Shown here one piece after another: positions 27,012 to 36,245 of a stretch of DNA of 45,266 nucleotides. The position numbers and the translations under genes were made by a program. Each line of letters starts with the position of its first letter. The stretch's first letter is position 1. The DNA comes from Burkholderiales bacterium (GTDB lineage Bacteria > Pseudomonadota > Gammaproteobacteria > Burkholderiales > Burkholderiaceae_C): NCBI GenBank assembly GCA_947453625.1, contig CANGHK010000043.1, forward strand, positions 1 to 45,266. The letters are read 5' to 3'. The notes under the pieces were generated by a model. That model was not told where the DNA came from. It saw only the letters and a program-made list of their open reading frames with translations, and did not search any database.

Positions 27012-29153
27012 TCAGTCGCCGAACCGCCCGCCGCGCTCGGCCAGTGCCACCACCGCGGGTGCCGGCTCGAAGCGCGCGCCATGCCGGGCCGCCAGCTCGC
27101 GGGCCCGGGCCACGAAGGCCTGGGCGCCCATCGCGTTGATGAACTGCAGCGCGCCACCCTGGAAGGGCGCAAAACCCCAGCCGAAGATCGAGCCGACGTT
27201 GGCGTCGGCCACCGAGCGCAACACGCCCTCGCCGTAGCAACGCGCCGCCTCGTTGGCCTGGGCGAACATCAGGCGGTCTATCAGCTCGCGCTGAGCCGGC
27301 TGCTGCGCCGCCACCGGGAACATCTCGGCCAGGCCGCTCCACAGCCGTTTCTCGCCCTTCTCTCCCACCGCGGGCCAATCGTAAAAGCCCTTGCCGGCCT
27401 TCTTGCCGATGCGGCCGATCGCGCACAGTTGCCGCACCACCGCCATGCCGGGATGCTCCGCATAAGGCTTGCCCTCGGCCGCCAGGTCTTTGCGCGTCTG
27501 GTCGGCCACATGCAGGCCCAGGCTGAGCGAGACCTCGTCCTGCAGTGCCAGCGGCGGCATAGGCATGCCGGCCTGCAGCCCGGCGACCTCGATGCTGCGC
27601 GGATGCACGCCCTCGGCCAGCATCGCTAGACCCTCCATCACATAGGTGCCGAAGACCCGGCTGGTGTAGAAGCCCCGGCTGTCGTTGACGACGATGGGCG
27701 TCTTGGCGATCTGCATCACATAGTCGAAGCCGCGCGCCAGCGTCTCGTCGGACGTTTCTTTGCCGACGATGATCTCGACCAGCGGCATCTTGTCGACCGG
27801 GCTGAAGAAATGCAGGCCGATGAAGTTGGCGGGCCGGATGCTGGCTTGCGCCAGGCCGCTGATCGGCAACGTGCTGGTGTTGGACGCGAACACCGCGCCG
27901 ACGCCGATCTGGCTTTCAGCCTGCTGCGTCACGCCGGCCTTGACCGCGCGGTCCTCGAACACCGCTTCGATCACCAGGTCGCAGCCGGCCAGCGCGGCGT
28001 AGTCGGTGGTCGGCGTGATGCGCGCCAGCAGCGCATCGCGCTGGGCGGCCGTGCCGCGGCCCTTATTCAAGGCCTTGTCCAGCAGGTCCTGGCTGTAGGC
28101 ACGCCCCTTGTCGGCGGCGTCCTGCGTGGTGTCGAGCAGCACCACGTCGATGCCGACCTTGGCCGAGACATAGGCGATGCCCGCGCCCATCATGCCGGCG
28201 CCCAGGATGCCGAGCTTGCCGACCTTGCTCGGCGGGATGTCCTTGGGACGGGAGGCCCCTTTCTTGATCGCGTTGAGCTGGAACCACAGCGTGTTCAGCA
28301 TGTTCCTGGATTCGGGGCTGACGACGCAGGCCGCGAAGTAGCGCGACTCGATCAGCAGCGCGGCGTCGAAGTCGACCAGCCCGCCCTCGAACACGCAACT
28401 CATGATGTGGGTGATGGCGGGGTAGTTGTTCCAGCTCTTGGCTGCGGCCATCGCCGGCGCGATGGCCAGCATCTGCACCACCGCCGGCGAGCGCGAATCG
28501 CCGCCCGGATAACGGAATTTGGGCGCGTCCCAGGGCTGCTGGGCCTTGGTGTTGCCCAGGCACCAGGCCCTGGCTTGTTCGATCGCGGCTTCGCGGTCGG
28601 GCGCCAGCGCATGCACCAGGCCGATGGCCAGCGCCTTGTCGGCCTTGACCTCGCTGCCCTCGCACAGCAGCGGCATCGCGGTCTGCATCCCCACCAGGCG
28701 TGGCAGGCGCTGGGTGCCGCCACCGCCCGGCAACAGGCCGAGCTTGACCTCGGGCGTGCCGAGCCGGGCACCGTGTACCGCGATGCGGTGGTGGCAGGCC
28801 AGCGTCAGCTCCAGGCCGCCGCCAAAGCACATGCCGTTGATCACCGCCACCGCCGGCTTGCCCGATTTCTCCAGCCGGCGCAGCTGGCGCTTGAGCACCA
28901 TCGACAGATCGAAGGCCTGTTGCGCAGTGGCGATGTCGCGTATGCCTTCCAGGTCGGCGCCGGCCAGGAAGTCCTTCTTGCCGGAGCTCAGCACCAGGCC
29001 CTTGACGGCAGGGTCGGCCTCGACGCGCAACACCATCGCCTCGATCGCGGCACCGGTGATGGCGTTGAGCACGTTCATCGGCCTGCCGGGCAGGTCCAGC
29101 GTGGCGAGCAGGATGCCGTCGTCGCCCAGCTCAAAGAGGATTGCTTCGGTCAT
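27012..29153 (-). CDS. FadB/FadJ-type 3-hydroxyacyl-CoA dehydrogenase/enoyl-CoA hydratase
   Basis: A 713-residue bifunctional beta-oxidation enzyme. N-terminal crotonase domain: [17 protein letters not shown] (oxyanion hole) and [20 protein letters not shown]. From ~310 the NAD-binding dehydrogenase domain: [20 protein letters not shown], with [19 protein letters not shown] containing the catalytic His, and ending with a C-terminal helical domain ([17 protein letters not shown]). It sits 16 bases downstream of the thiolase gene, forming the usual fatty-acid oxidation pair in an operon with the MerR and SCP2-like genes. Confidence 0.94.
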   Translation of the reverse strand: MTEAILFELGDDGILLATLDLPGRPMNVLNAITGAAIEAMVLRVEADPAVKGLVLSSGKKDFLAGADLEGIRDIATAQQAFDLSMVLKRQLRRLEKSGKPAVAVINGMCFGGGLELTLACHHRIAVHGARLGTPEVKLGLLPGGGGTQRLPRLVGMQTAMPLLCEGSEVKADKALAIGLVHALAPDREAAIEQARAWCLGNTKAQQPWDAPKFRYPGGDSRSPAVVQMLAIAPAMAAAKSWNNYPAITHIMSCVFEGGLVDFDAALLIESRYFAACVVSPESRNMLNTLWFQLNAIKKGASRPKDIPPSKVGKLGILGAGMMGAGIAYVSAKVGIDVVLLDTTQDAADKGRAYSQDLLDKALNKGRGTAAQRDALLARITPTTDYAALAGCDLVIEAVFEDRAVKAGVTQQAESQIGVGAVFASNTSTLPISGLAQASIRPANFIGLHFFSPVDKMPLVEIIVGKETSDETLARGFDYVMQIAKTPIVVNDSRGFYTSRVFGTYVMEGLAMLAEGVHPRSIEVAGLQAGMPMPPLALQDEVSLSLGLHVADQTRKDLAAEGKPYAEHPGMAVVRQLCAIGRIGKKAGKGFYDWPAVGEKGEKRLWSGLAEMFPVAAQQPAQRELIDRLMFAQANEAARCYGEGVLRSVADANVGSIFGWGFAPFQGGALQFINAMGAQAFVARARELAARHGARFEPAPAVVALAERGGRFGD

Positions 29154-29169
29154 GGGGTTCTCCGGGGGC

Positions 29170-30375
29170 TCAGACGCGTTCGATCACGGTGGCGATGCCC
29201 ATGCCGGCGCCCACGCACAGCGTGGCGCCGCCCAGGGCCTGGTCGCGCCGCTCCAGTTCGTCGAGCAACATGCCCAGGATCATGCAGCCGGTGGCACCCA
29301 GCGGGTGGCCCATCGCAATCGAGCCGCCGTTGACGTTGATGCGCTCGGGGTTGATCTCAAGTGCACGCGCCGCTTTCAGCGGCACCACGGCAAAGGCCTC
29401 GTTGATCTCCCAGAGGTCGATGTCACGGGCCCGCAAGCCGGCCTTGCGCAAGGCCTTTTCACAGCTGGGGGCCGGGCCGGTCAGCATGATGGTGGGCTCG
29501 CTGCCGATCACCGCCATGCTGCGGATGCGGGCGCGGGGCTTGAGTCCGGCGCGCTGGCCGGCCTCTTTGGAGCCGATCAGCATCAGCGCCGCGCCGTCGA
29601 CGATGCCCGACGAGTTGCCGGCGTGGTGCACATGGTTGATCTTTTCCATCGTGGTGTAGCGCCGCAGCGCGGTGGCGTCGAAACCCATGGCCCCCATCAT
29701 CGCGAAGCTGGGGTCCAGCTTGGCCAGGGTGTCGACCGTGGTCGCCGGGCGTATGGTTTCGTCTTGCGCCAGCAGCAGCAGGCCTGCGATGTCGGTCACC
29801 GGCACGACGGAGCGGTCGAAATGGCCGGCCGCCCAGGCCGCCGCCGCCAGCCGGTGCGAGCGGGCGGCAAAGGCGTCGACATCGGCCCTTCCCCAGCCTT
29901 CCTGCGTGGCGATCAGGTCGGCGCCTATGCCTTGCGGCGTGAAGCCGAGTGCGGTGTTGACGCGCGGGTCCATCACCCAGGCGCCGCCGTCGCTGCCCAT
30001 GGGCCAGCGGCTCATGGACTCCACCCCGCCAGCCACGACCAGATCTTCCATGCCGCTCATCACCTTGGCCGCGGCCAGGTTGACGGCCTCCAGGCCGGAG
30101 GCGCAGAAGCGGCTCAGCGTCACGCCGGCCACAGATTCAGCCCAACCGGCGTCGAGCACCGCGGTGCGCGCGATGTCGGCGCCCTGCTCGCCCACCGGCG
30201 TCACGCAGCCCAGCACCAGGTCGTCGACTTGGCGCGTGTCGAGCCCGTTGCGCTGGGCCAGCGCCTGCAACAGCGTGCGCAGCAGCCAGACCGGGCTGGC
30301 CTGGTGCAGGCCGCCGTCCTTCTTGCCCTTGCCGCGCGGGGTGCGGACATGGTCGTAGATATAGGCCTCAGCCAT
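29170..30375 (-). CDS. Acetyl-CoA C-acetyltransferase (thiolase)
   Basis: A 401-residue thiolase, partner of the FadB-type protein. The nucleophile is C91 in [16 protein letters not shown]357 in [14 protein letters not shown] and C387 in [13 protein letters not shown] complete the active site. It catalyses thiolytic cleavage of 3-ketoacyl-CoA, or the reverse condensation. Start [17 protein letters not shown] at 30375 overlaps the end of the MerR gene by 8 bases, so the four genes form one transcription unit. Confidence 0.94.
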   Translation of the reverse strand: MAEAYIYDHVRTPRGKGKKDGGLHQASPVWLLRTLLQALAQRNGLDTRQVDDLVLGCVTPVGEQGADIARTAVLDAGWAESVAGVTLSRFCASGLEAVNLAAAKVMSGMEDLVVAGGVESMSRWPMGSDGGAWVMDPRVNTALGFTPQGIGADLIATQEGWGRADVDAFAARSHRLAAAAWAAGHFDRSVVPVTDIAGLLLLAQDETIRPATTVDTLAKLDPSFAMMGAMGFDATALRRYTTMEKINHVHHAGNSSGIVDGAALMLIGSKEAGQRAGLKPRARIRSMAVIGSEPTIMLTGPAPSCEKALRKAGLRARDIDLWEINEAFAVVPLKAARALEINPERINVNGGSIAMGHPLGATGCMILGMLLDELERRDQALGGATLCVGAGMGIATVIERV

Positions 30376-30874
30376 GGCAAGCTCCTGGTGAAGTGATGGG
30401 GGCGCCAGCGCCCGTCGCCTGGGCCGTGAGGGTCTCGCGCACGGTCTGGTTGATCACCCGCAGTTCGGCCAGCGTGGTGTCGATGTGGGCGCGCTTCTGC
30501 TCCAGCTCGGCGATCGCCGCGTCGGTGTGCGCCAGCACATAGGCCAGCTGCTGCACCCTGCCCTCGCCGCACGAGCCGTACAGGTCGAGGTAATGCTTGA
30601 TCTCGGCCAGCGACGAGCCAATCGCCTTGGCGCGCAGGATCAACGCCAGCCTGGCCCGGTCGCGCCGCGTGTAGACGCGGGTGCCGTTGATGCGGCGCGG
30701 CGCCAGCAAGTCCTTGTCCTCGTAGAAGCGGATCGCGCGCGGTGAGATGCCGAAGGCCTGGCACAGCTCGGCGATCCCGAACAGTTCGTCGGTGTCCTCG
30801 TCACGGTGCGCGTCCACCACCTCCCGGGCGCTTGCGGTGGTGCTTGCAGCCGGCGCCTGCATGGCGGGCGTCAC
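30368..30874 (-). CDS. MerR-family regulator of the fatty-acid operon
   Basis: A 168-residue transcription factor. N-terminal winged [23 protein letters not shown] then [11 protein letters not shown], followed by a long coiled coil ([20 protein letters not shown]) for dimerisation. No Cys-rich metal site is seen, so a small-molecule (probably acyl-CoA) effector is more likely, as in LiuR-type regulators of acyl-CoA genes. It overlaps the SCP2-like gene upstream (ATGA) and the thiolase gene downstream. It likely controls this operon and perhaps the divergent acyl-CoA dehydrogenase region. Confidence 0.9.
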   Translation of the reverse strand: MTPAMQAPAASTTASAREVVDAHRDEDTDELFGIAELCQAFGISPRAIRFYEDKDLLAPRRINGTRVYTRRDRARLALILRAKAIGSSLAEIKHYLDLYGSCGEGRVQQLAYVLAHTDAAIAELEQKRAHIDTTLAELRVINQTVRETLTAQATGAGAPITSPGACHG

Positions 30875-31167
30875 ACCACCCGTTGCAGCTTGAGCGCGAC
30901 CGACATGTCGCCCGAGACCTTGAACTTGCCCATCATGAAGCCGGTGGTGGGATTGAGCGCGCCGGTCAGCAGGTCAGCCAGCGTGGCCAATGGCAGCGCG
31001 ACGGTGCAATCGGCCTCGCGATCGATGTTGTCCACGGTGTTGGGCGTGGCGCGGGCGTCGATGATGGCCACGCCGTCGACGCCGCAGTCGAACTTCAGGA
31101 TGGCATTCAGCCCGCTCTGTTCGCCAACCTTGCCACGCAAGGTTTCGGTGACGATCTGCATGTCCAT
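30871..31167 (-). CDS. SCP2 sterol-binding-domain protein
   Basis: A 98-residue cytosolic protein with the SCP2 lipid-carrier fold: READCTVALPLATLADLLTG, ALNPTTGFMMGKFKVSGDMS (the conserved KxKxxGD motif) and a final ALKLQRVV. It probably binds acyl-CoA or another hydrophobic ligand. It is the first gene of the leftward operon; its stop overlaps the MerR start. Length fits the stand-alone SCP2 domain. Confidence 0.9.
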   Translation of the reverse strand: MDMQIVTETLRGKVGEQSGLNAILKFDCGVDGVAIIDARATPNTVDNIDREADCTVALPLATLADLLTGALNPTTGFMMGKFKVSGDMSVALKLQRVV

Positions 31168-31257
31168 GGGCGTCCTTGCGACTATTGGGGAGTAAGGTGA
31201 TTGGTCCGCATGCTAGGCCGCCGCGATGCGGCAGGCATCCGTGTAATCACCTATACG

Positions 31258-31296
31258 GTATTGGGTTGACGTTAACGGCACTGTTCAGTCCAATAC
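31258..31296. promoter_or_regulatory. Candidate promoter/operator between the MerR operon and atu remnant
   Basis: Plus-strand TTGACG (31266-31271), 17 bases, then TCCAAT (31289-31294) looks like a rightward sigma-70 promoter. A perfect 8-bp palindrome CGTTAACG (31270-31277) overlaps the -35, and an inverted repeat GTATTGG (31258-31264) / CCAATAC (31290-31296) brackets it. Position between the divergent units fits an operator for the MerR protein. Low certainty because no binding motif for this subfamily was compared. Confidence 0.4.
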
Positions 31297-31361
31297 GGCA
31301 CAGCCCCCTTTGCCAAGGAAGCTCGATGAGCGTGTCAGGCGGATACTGCAGCGTGTTCAAG

Positions 31362-31430
31362 TCCGACCTGCCGGCCGCGGCCTTCATCCGCGGCGTCACG
31401 CTGCAAATCGACGGTGGCTCGCCGCTGGGA
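31362..31430 (+). pseudogene. Short-chain dehydrogenase C-terminal scrap
   Basis: The frame reads SDLPAAAFIRGVTLQIDGGS PL; AFIxGVTLQxDGG is the typical C-terminal NAD-linked signature of short-chain dehydrogenases. Only about 23 codons remain. It is fused to the carboxylase scrap that follows. In atu clusters an SDR gene neighbours the carboxylase genes. Confidence 0.5.
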
Positions 31431-31640
31431 CAAGCTCGAGCGTGCCGGCCTGCCGGTCAATGACGCCGCACTGGACGCGATGAGCGACCCGTTGCGCCAG
31501 TGCACAGACCTTGAAAGCCATGCGCTGTTCGGTACCGAGCGGCTGTGGGACGGCGGCGTGATCGCGCCGGCCGACACCCGCCGCGTGATCGCCTTGTGCC
31601 AGGCGATGGCGGCTCAAGTCCAGGCCACGCCCCCCGACCC
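31431..31640 (+). pseudogene. Acyl-CoA carboxylase beta-subunit C-terminal fragment (AtuC/LiuB-like)
   Basis: The frame reads CTDLESHALFGTERLWDGGV then IAPADTRRVIALCQAMAAQV. RLWDxGxIxPADTRRVxxL is the well-known C-terminal signature of biotin-dependent carboxyltransferases such as methylcrotonyl-CoA and geranyl-CoA carboxylase beta subunits. About 70 codons remain; no stop of its own, because the frame runs on into the next gene. Everything N-terminal is gone. It lies directly before the acyl-CoA dehydrogenase. Confidence 0.7.
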
Positions 31641-31690
31641 AACAGCTTCGGCATTGCCTGATTTTGATTTTCCCCAACCGAGACGAGACC

Positions 31691-32845
31691 ATGAAATTCA
31701 CCCCCGAACACCGATCACTCGCCGACACCGTCGCCAGGTTCGTCGACAAGGAGATCAACCCCTACGTGGCCGAATGGGAAGCCGCCGAGATCTACCCCGC
31801 CCACCAGGTGATGAAGAAACTGGGCAACCTGGGCTTGCTGGGGCTGAAATACCCCGAGGAGTTCGGCGGCGCCGGGCTCGACTTCTCCTACTCGATGGTG
31901 ATGGCAGAGGAACTCGGGGGCGCAGCCTGCGGCGGCGTGCCGATGAGCATAGGCGTGCACACCGACATGTGCACCCCGGCGCTGGCCCGCTTCGGCAGCG
32001 ACGAGTTGCGCAAGGAGTGGCTGGTGCCGTCTATCGCCGGCGACATGGTGGGCTGCCTGGGCGTCAGCGAGGTCGGCGGCGGCAGCGACGTGGCGGCGGT
32101 CAAGACCAGCGCCCGCGTCGAGGGCGGCGACTATGTGATCAACGGCAGCAAGATGTGGATCACGAATGGCCTCCAGGCGGACTGGTGCTGCCTGCTGGCC
32201 AACACCTCTGAAGGCGCGCCGCACAAGAACAAGAGCCTGATGATCGTGCCGATGGACGCCGTGGGCATCACCAAGCAGAAGATCAAGAAGATAGGCATGA
32301 ACTCGTCGGACACCGCGCAGTTGTTCTTCGACAACGTGCGGGTGCCCAGGAAGAACCTGATCGGCCAGGAGGGCATGGGATTTCCGTTTCAGATGCTGCA
32401 GTTCCAGGAGGAGCGGCTGTTCGGCGCCGCCTCGTCGCTGAAGGGCATGGACATCCTGATCGACCAGACCATCGAGTACACGCGGCAGCGCAAGACCTTC
32501 GGCAAGAGCGTGCTCGACAACCAGGTGGTGCATTTCCGGCTGGCCGAGTTGCGCACCGAGGTCGAGGCGCTGCGCGCGCTGACCTACCACGCGGTCGAGC
32601 TCTACGTCGGCGGCAAGGACGTGACCAAGCTGGCCTCTATGGCCAAGCTGAAGTGCGGCCGATTGGTGCGCGAGGTGGCCGACAGCTGCCTGCAGTACTG
32701 GGGCGGCATGGGTTTCACCTGGGACAACCCGATCTCGCAGGCCTACCGCGACAGCCGGCTGGTGTCGATAGGCGGCGGCGCCGACGAGATCATGCTGGGC
32801 ATCATCTGCAAGCTCGAAGGCACGCTGCCCAAGGGCGCGCACTGA
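31691..32845 (+). CDS. atuD: Acyl-CoA dehydrogenase, AtuD-like (citronellyl-CoA dehydrogenase family)
   Basis: A 384-residue FAD flavoenzyme. FAD/substrate blocks: GVSEVGGGSDVAAVKTSARV, INGSKMWITNGLQADWCCLL, RQRKTFGKSVLDNQVVHFRL, CLQYWGGMGFTWDNPISQAY, RLVSIGGGADEIMLGIICKL. The usual MCAD-type C-terminal catalytic Glu position reads GGGADEI, so the base is probably E240/E241 in QFQEERLFGAA, as in isovaleryl-CoA dehydrogenase. The sequence recalls Pseudomonas AtuD of acyclic terpene (citronellol) catabolism. ATG 31691 follows GAGACGAGACC. It is intact while its flanking carboxylase genes are ruined. Confidence 0.82.
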   Translation: MKFTPEHRSLADTVARFVDKEINPYVAEWEAAEIYPAHQVMKKLGNLGLLGLKYPEEFGGAGLDFSYSMVMAEELGGAACGGVPMSIGVHTDMCTPALARFGSDELRKEWLVPSIAGDMVGCLGVSEVGGGSDVAAVKTSARVEGGDYVINGSKMWITNGLQADWCCLLANTSEGAPHKNKSLMIVPMDAVGITKQKIKKIGMNSSDTAQLFFDNVRVPRKNLIGQEGMGFPFQMLQFQEERLFGAASSLKGMDILIDQTIEYTRQRKTFGKSVLDNQVVHFRLAELRTEVEALRALTYHAVELYVGGKDVTKLASMAKLKCGRLVREVADSCLQYWGGMGFTWDNPISQAYRDSRLVSIGGGADEIMLGIICKLEGTLPKGAH

Positions 32846-32884
32846 GCCACGTATTCAGACGCGCAGCGACCCGGCCGCGGGCAC

Positions 32885-33180
32885 AGCCCGCCCAACAACA
32901 GGCGTTTCCTGCACGATCTGGTCGGCCACCCGGCGTTCACCGGCGCGACGCTGCACACCACGCTGATTGCCGCGGCAGCGCGGTCGTTGCCATCGGCCCG
33001 GGGGGCGGCGCGGCCAGCCGGGCTGGCGGCCTGGCAACTCGCGCTGCGGTGCCAGGGCGAGAGACCGGCAGGCTGACGCTGCAGCCCGAGGGCAACACCG
33101 TGCAGTCGACGATGCGGAGCCAGACCCACCGGCTGAACCTGCTGGCGCGCGACGGCGCCAGCTTGTCTTGCAGCCTGCCG
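32885..33180 (+). pseudogene. Biotin-carboxylase alpha-subunit C-terminal fragment (AtuF/LiuD-like)
   Basis: One frame (32891-33076) reads PNNRRFLHDLVGHPAFTGAT then LHTTLI, the conserved stretch after the biotin-carboxylase domain in methylcrotonyl-/geranyl-CoA carboxylase alpha subunits (usually TNRRFLxxLLxHPAFxxGxxxTxxIE). It stops at 33074. Similarity then appears to resume in another frame at about 33050-33170 (GRLTLQPEGNTVQSTMRSQT, HRLNLLARDGASL). It has no N-terminal ATP-grasp region and no biotinyl MKM motif. A frameshifted fragment. Confidence 0.6.
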
Positions 33181-33565
33181 CAGTCCCATCGAGGTGCTGG
33201 CCGCCGCCACGGCCAGCGCCGTCACCAGCGCCGCCAGAGCGTCCCGGACCTTGGCATGGTGGGACGCCCGTGGGCGATGCTGTCGGCAAGCTTGGGCATG
33301 GCGGATGCTGTTCGGTGCTCGTTGACGTGGCGGCGGACCCAGCGGATCGGTGTGCTGTTCACCCATCGATATCGGGTGCAGTCAACCCAGGTTGAACCGC
33401 CAGCGGTCAGCTTCTTATCGGGCGTATAAAACGCCCGTAAAGTCGGTAAGGCAGCGCAGGAATTCACGTTTTATGAACTGGATCGCTGGCGCGACAGCGC
33501 GCACCGCAGGATCGGTGGCGTTTTGGCACGCCAGCCCGCGCGCAGGCGATCACCGACAATCGGGG
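33181..33565. other. Gene-free stretch upstream of dbpA
   Basis: No convincing gene. Contains a hairpin CGGGCG-TATAAAA-CGCCCG (33419-33437), not followed by a T-run. The last part (33420-33470) is less GC-rich and may hold the dbpA promoter. A 81-codon frame on the minus strand (33222-33467) shows no recognisable domain. Confidence 0.4.
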
Positions 33566-35026
33566 ATGATCAAAACCGTTTCATTGCCACGTGGGGACAC
33601 CGCCCTCCCCGACGCCAGGCCTGTAGCCTTGACCGCGGCAGCCGCTGGCCCGGGCTTCGACAGCCTGCCGCTGTCGACCGCCGCCCTCGCCAACCTGCAG
33701 GTGCTGGGCTACCTGTCGATGACGCCTATCCAGGCGGCCAGCCTGCCGCTGGCACTGGCCGGGCATGACTTGATCGCGCAAGCCCAGACCGGCAGTGGCA
33801 AGACCGCCGCCTTCGGGCTGGCCCTGCTGGCCCGGCTGAACGCTAAGAATCCCGCGCCCCAGGCGCTGGTGCTGTGCCCGACGCGCGAACTGGCCGACCA
33901 GGTGACGCAGGAAATCCGCCGCCTGGCCCGCGCCGAGGACAACATCAAGGCCTTGACGCTGTGCGGCGGCGTGCCCATCCGCAGCCAGCTCGACAGCCTA
34001 GCCCATGGCGCGCACATCGTCGTGGGCACCCCTGGGCGCATCAGCGACCACCTCGAGCGCGGCACGCTGGTGCTGGCCGAGCTCAAGACCCTGGTGCTGG
34101 ACGAAGCCGACCGCATGCTCGACATGGGCTTTGCCGAAGACATCGGGGCGATCGCCGCGCAATGCCCGCGCGAACGCCAGACCCTGTTGTTCTCGGCCAC
34201 CTACCCCGAAGGCATCGCACAGATCAGCCGCAAGTTCCTGCGCAACCCGCGCGAGGTCAAGCTCAGCACCCAACCCAACGCGGCCAAGATCCGCCAGCGT
34301 TTCTACGAGGTGACCGAGGACCAGCGCCTGAACGCCGTGGGCCTGCTGCTCAACCACTACCGGCCCGAGCGCACGCTGGCCTTCTGCAACACCAAAGCCC
34401 AGTGCCGCGACCTGGTGGCCGTGCTGCAGGCCCAGGGCATCGCCGCGCTGGCGCTGCACGGCGACCTGGAACAGCGCGACCGCGACCAGGTGCTGATCCA
34501 ATTTGCCAACCGAAGCTGCCCGGTGCTGGTGGCCACCGACGTGGCCGCGCGTGGCCTGGACATCAGCGACCTCGAGGCGGTGATCAATGTCGACATCAGC
34601 CCGGAGGCCGAGTTGCACACCCACCGCGTGGGCCGCACCGGCCGCGCCGACGCCGAGGGCTGGGCCTTCAGCCTGGCCAGCCTGGACGAGATGGGCCGGG
34701 TCGGCCGCATCGACGAGATGCAGGGCCGCACCGGCGAGTTCCACCCCCTGGCCGAGCTCAAGCCCACCGGCAACGGGCCGCTGCTGGCCCCAATGGTGAC
34801 GCTGCAGATCCTGGGCGGCCGCAAGGAAAAAATCCGCCCGGGCGACGTGATGGGCGCGCTGACCGGCAGTGCCGGCTTCGCCGCGGCGCAGATAGGCAAG
34901 ATCAACGTCAACGAATTCTCCACCTATGTGGCGGTGGCGCGCGACATCGCCGGCCCGGCGCTGCACGCCCTCAACGCCGGCACGGTCAAGGGGAAAAAGG
35001 TGAAGGCGAGACCTATCGAGGGCTGA
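33566..35026 (+). CDS. dbpA: ATP-dependent RNA helicase DbpA
   Basis: A 486-residue DEAD-box helicase. Motif Q region STAALANLQVLGYLSMTPIQ, motif I AQTGSGKT, Ia PTRELA, II DEAD (VLDEADRMLDMGF), III SAT, and C-terminal ARGLDI and HRVGRTGR. The last ~75 residues form the DbpA RNA-binding domain (VTLQILGGRKEKIRPGDVMG ... KINVNEFSTYVAV), which targets 23S rRNA hairpin 92 in ribosome assembly. ATG 33566 is the first start giving the conserved N-terminus; ribosome site is weak. About 25 residues longer than E. coli DbpA at the N-terminus. Confidence 0.93.
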   Translation: MIKTVSLPRGDTALPDARPVALTAAAAGPGFDSLPLSTAALANLQVLGYLSMTPIQAASLPLALAGHDLIAQAQTGSGKTAAFGLALLARLNAKNPAPQALVLCPTRELADQVTQEIRRLARAEDNIKALTLCGGVPIRSQLDSLAHGAHIVVGTPGRISDHLERGTLVLAELKTLVLDEADRMLDMGFAEDIGAIAAQCPRERQTLLFSATYPEGIAQISRKFLRNPREVKLSTQPNAAKIRQRFYEVTEDQRLNAVGLLLNHYRPERTLAFCNTKAQCRDLVAVLQAQGIAALALHGDLEQRDRDQVLIQFANRSCPVLVATDVAARGLDISDLEAVINVDISPEAELHTHRVGRTGRADAEGWAFSLASLDEMGRVGRIDEMQGRTGEFHPLAELKPTGNGPLLAPMVTLQILGGRKEKIRPGDVMGALTGSAGFAAAQIGKINVNEFSTYVAVARDIAGPALHALNAGTVKGKKVKARPIEG

Positions 35027-35140
35027 AAAACCAGGCGGGGTCGCACGCCATCCAGTTGCAGCGACTAGTCTTGACCAATGTCATCAGCCAGCGCCAGAAC
35101 CTTGTTAGCCTTCAAGCTTGAACTTCCCGAGGAGAACAGG

Positions 35141-35452
35141 ATGGCTGACATGAGCACGGTCCAGAAAGACCGCTTGATGAACGATCTGCGCGTGGTGATC
35201 GCCGACGCCGAGGAGTTGATGCGCACCACCGTCGGTGAGGTGGGCGAAGGCGCCGCCGAAGCGCGTGGCCGGATGCAAGCGCGGGTTCAGCAAGCCAAGG
35301 AGAACCTGCTGCATCTGCAGGACGCCGCCGTGGCCAAGGCCAAGGCGGCCGGCCACGCGGCCGACGACTATGTGCATGAGAACCCGTGGAAGGCCATAGG
35401 CACTGCGGCCGGGATCAGCCTGGTGGTCGGTCTGCTGATCGGCCGCCGCTGA
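35141..35452 (+). CDS. DUF883/ElaB-YqjD-like inner-membrane protein
   Basis: A 103-residue YqjD/ElaB family protein that can tether ribosomes at the inner membrane in stationary phase (known for E. coli). A long amphipathic helix with Ala/Lys/Glu repeats (RVQQAKENLLHLQDAAVAKA) is followed by the family motif YVHENPWKAIGTAAGISLVV and a C-terminal membrane helix ending GLLIGRR. ATG 35141 has GAGGAG nearby upstream. First gene of a three-gene set with YqjE- and YqjK-like genes. Confidence 0.9.
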   Translation: MADMSTVQKDRLMNDLRVVIADAEELMRTTVGEVGEGAAEARGRMQARVQQAKENLLHLQDAAVAKAKAAGHAADDYVHENPWKAIGTAAGISLVVGLLIGRR

Positions 35453-35465
35453 TGCGGCGACGCCC

Positions 35466-35861
35466 GTGAGCGGCAATGGCATTGGGCCGTCGCCCGGGCT
35501 GCTGACCTCGCTGCGGCGGCTGATCGCCACCACGCTCGAGATAGCCCAGGTCCGGCTCGAACTGCTGGCCGTCGAACTCGAGCAGGAAAAGCTGCGAATT
35601 TTCGGCGGTCTGGCCTGGGCCGCGCTGGCCGTGCTGCTGCTCGGCGTGGGCCTGACGCTGGCGGTCGGTTTGCTGTTGATGCTGTTTTGGGACGGCTACC
35701 GGCTCCCTGCGCTGGCCGTGCTGTGCGCGCTCTTCCTGGGCGCCGGCGCCCATGTGGCGCGACGTGCCCGTGCGTTGTTGATCAATACCACCGGTGGCGC
35801 CGTGCCGCTCAGCCTGGATGAATTGGCACGCGACCGCGACGCCCTGGTGGGCCGCGAATGA
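35466..35861 (+). CDS. YqjE-like phage-holin-family membrane protein
   Basis: A 131-residue protein starting with GTG at 35466. Helical N-terminus (SLRRLIATTLEIAQVRLELL), then two strongly hydrophobic helices (LAWAALAVLLLGVGLTLAVG and ALAVLCALFLGAGAHVARRA), the YqjE/holin-superfamily III layout. Lies 13 bases after the YqjD-like gene and overlaps the next gene by ATGA. Likely a stress-envelope protein; the holin name is historical and no lysis role is implied. Confidence 0.85.
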   Translation: MSGNGIGPSPGLLTSLRRLIATTLEIAQVRLELLAVELEQEKLRIFGGLAWAALAVLLLGVGLTLAVGLLLMLFWDGYRLPALAVLCALFLGAGAHVARRARALLINTTGGAVPLSLDELARDRDALVGRE

Positions 35862-36190
35862 GCCCGCCCGCTGGCAGCCCCAGCCCGCCGTCGCCGGCAC
35901 CGCTAGCGCTGGCCCTGCGCCGCGAGTTGCTGCTGACGCGCAGCCGGGCCTTGCGTCAGCAACTGGCGCGCGAGAGCGAAGTGCTGGAAGCGCCGCTCGC
36001 CCTGGTAGACCAGGCTCGCCAGGGGCTGCGTTGGCTGCGGCAGCACCCCGAATGGCCCATAGGCGGTCTGGTCTTGCTGGCGCTGCTGCGCCCGCGCCGG
36101 GTCTGGCGCTGGGCGGCTCGCGGCTGGTGGGCTTGGCGGCTGTGGCGACGCACCGGCCGCTTGCTGGTGGCCGCCGCCGCCAGACTTTGA
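35858..36190 (+). CDS. YqjK-like protein
   Basis: A 110-residue Arg/Leu/Trp-rich protein completing the YqjD-YqjE-YqjK trio. The start overlaps the YqjE stop. N-terminal Pro-rich piece, a central helix RRELLLTRSRALRQQLARES, and a C-terminal Trp/Arg cluster (RWLRQHPEWPIGGLVLLALL then RRVWRWAARGWWAWRLWRR). Probably membrane-peripheral. The stop at 36190 is followed by hairpin sequence. Confidence 0.75.
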   Translation: MSPPAGSPSPPSPAPLALALRRELLLTRSRALRQQLARESEVLEAPLALVDQARQGLRWLRQHPEWPIGGLVLLALLRPRRVWRWAARGWWAWRLWRRTGRLLVAAAARL

Positions 36191-36245
36191 AGCCGGAACA
36201 TCTGCCGGCGTTCAGGGGTTGCGCAAGCCTCGGTCGGTGCAGTCC

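Noticed and set aside
33419-33437. Terminator at CGGGCG-TATAAAA-CGCCCG
   Set aside because: Stem of only 6 bp with no T-run on either strand; mentioned only as a hairpin.
33222-33467. 81-codon frame on the minus strand before dbpA
   Set aside because: Looks partly protein-like, but no start signal, domain or partner; left as unannotated.
35466-35861. Prophage holin suggesting a lysis cassette
   Set aside because: It sits in the common chromosomal YqjD-YqjE-YqjK set with no endolysin or other phage gene nearby.
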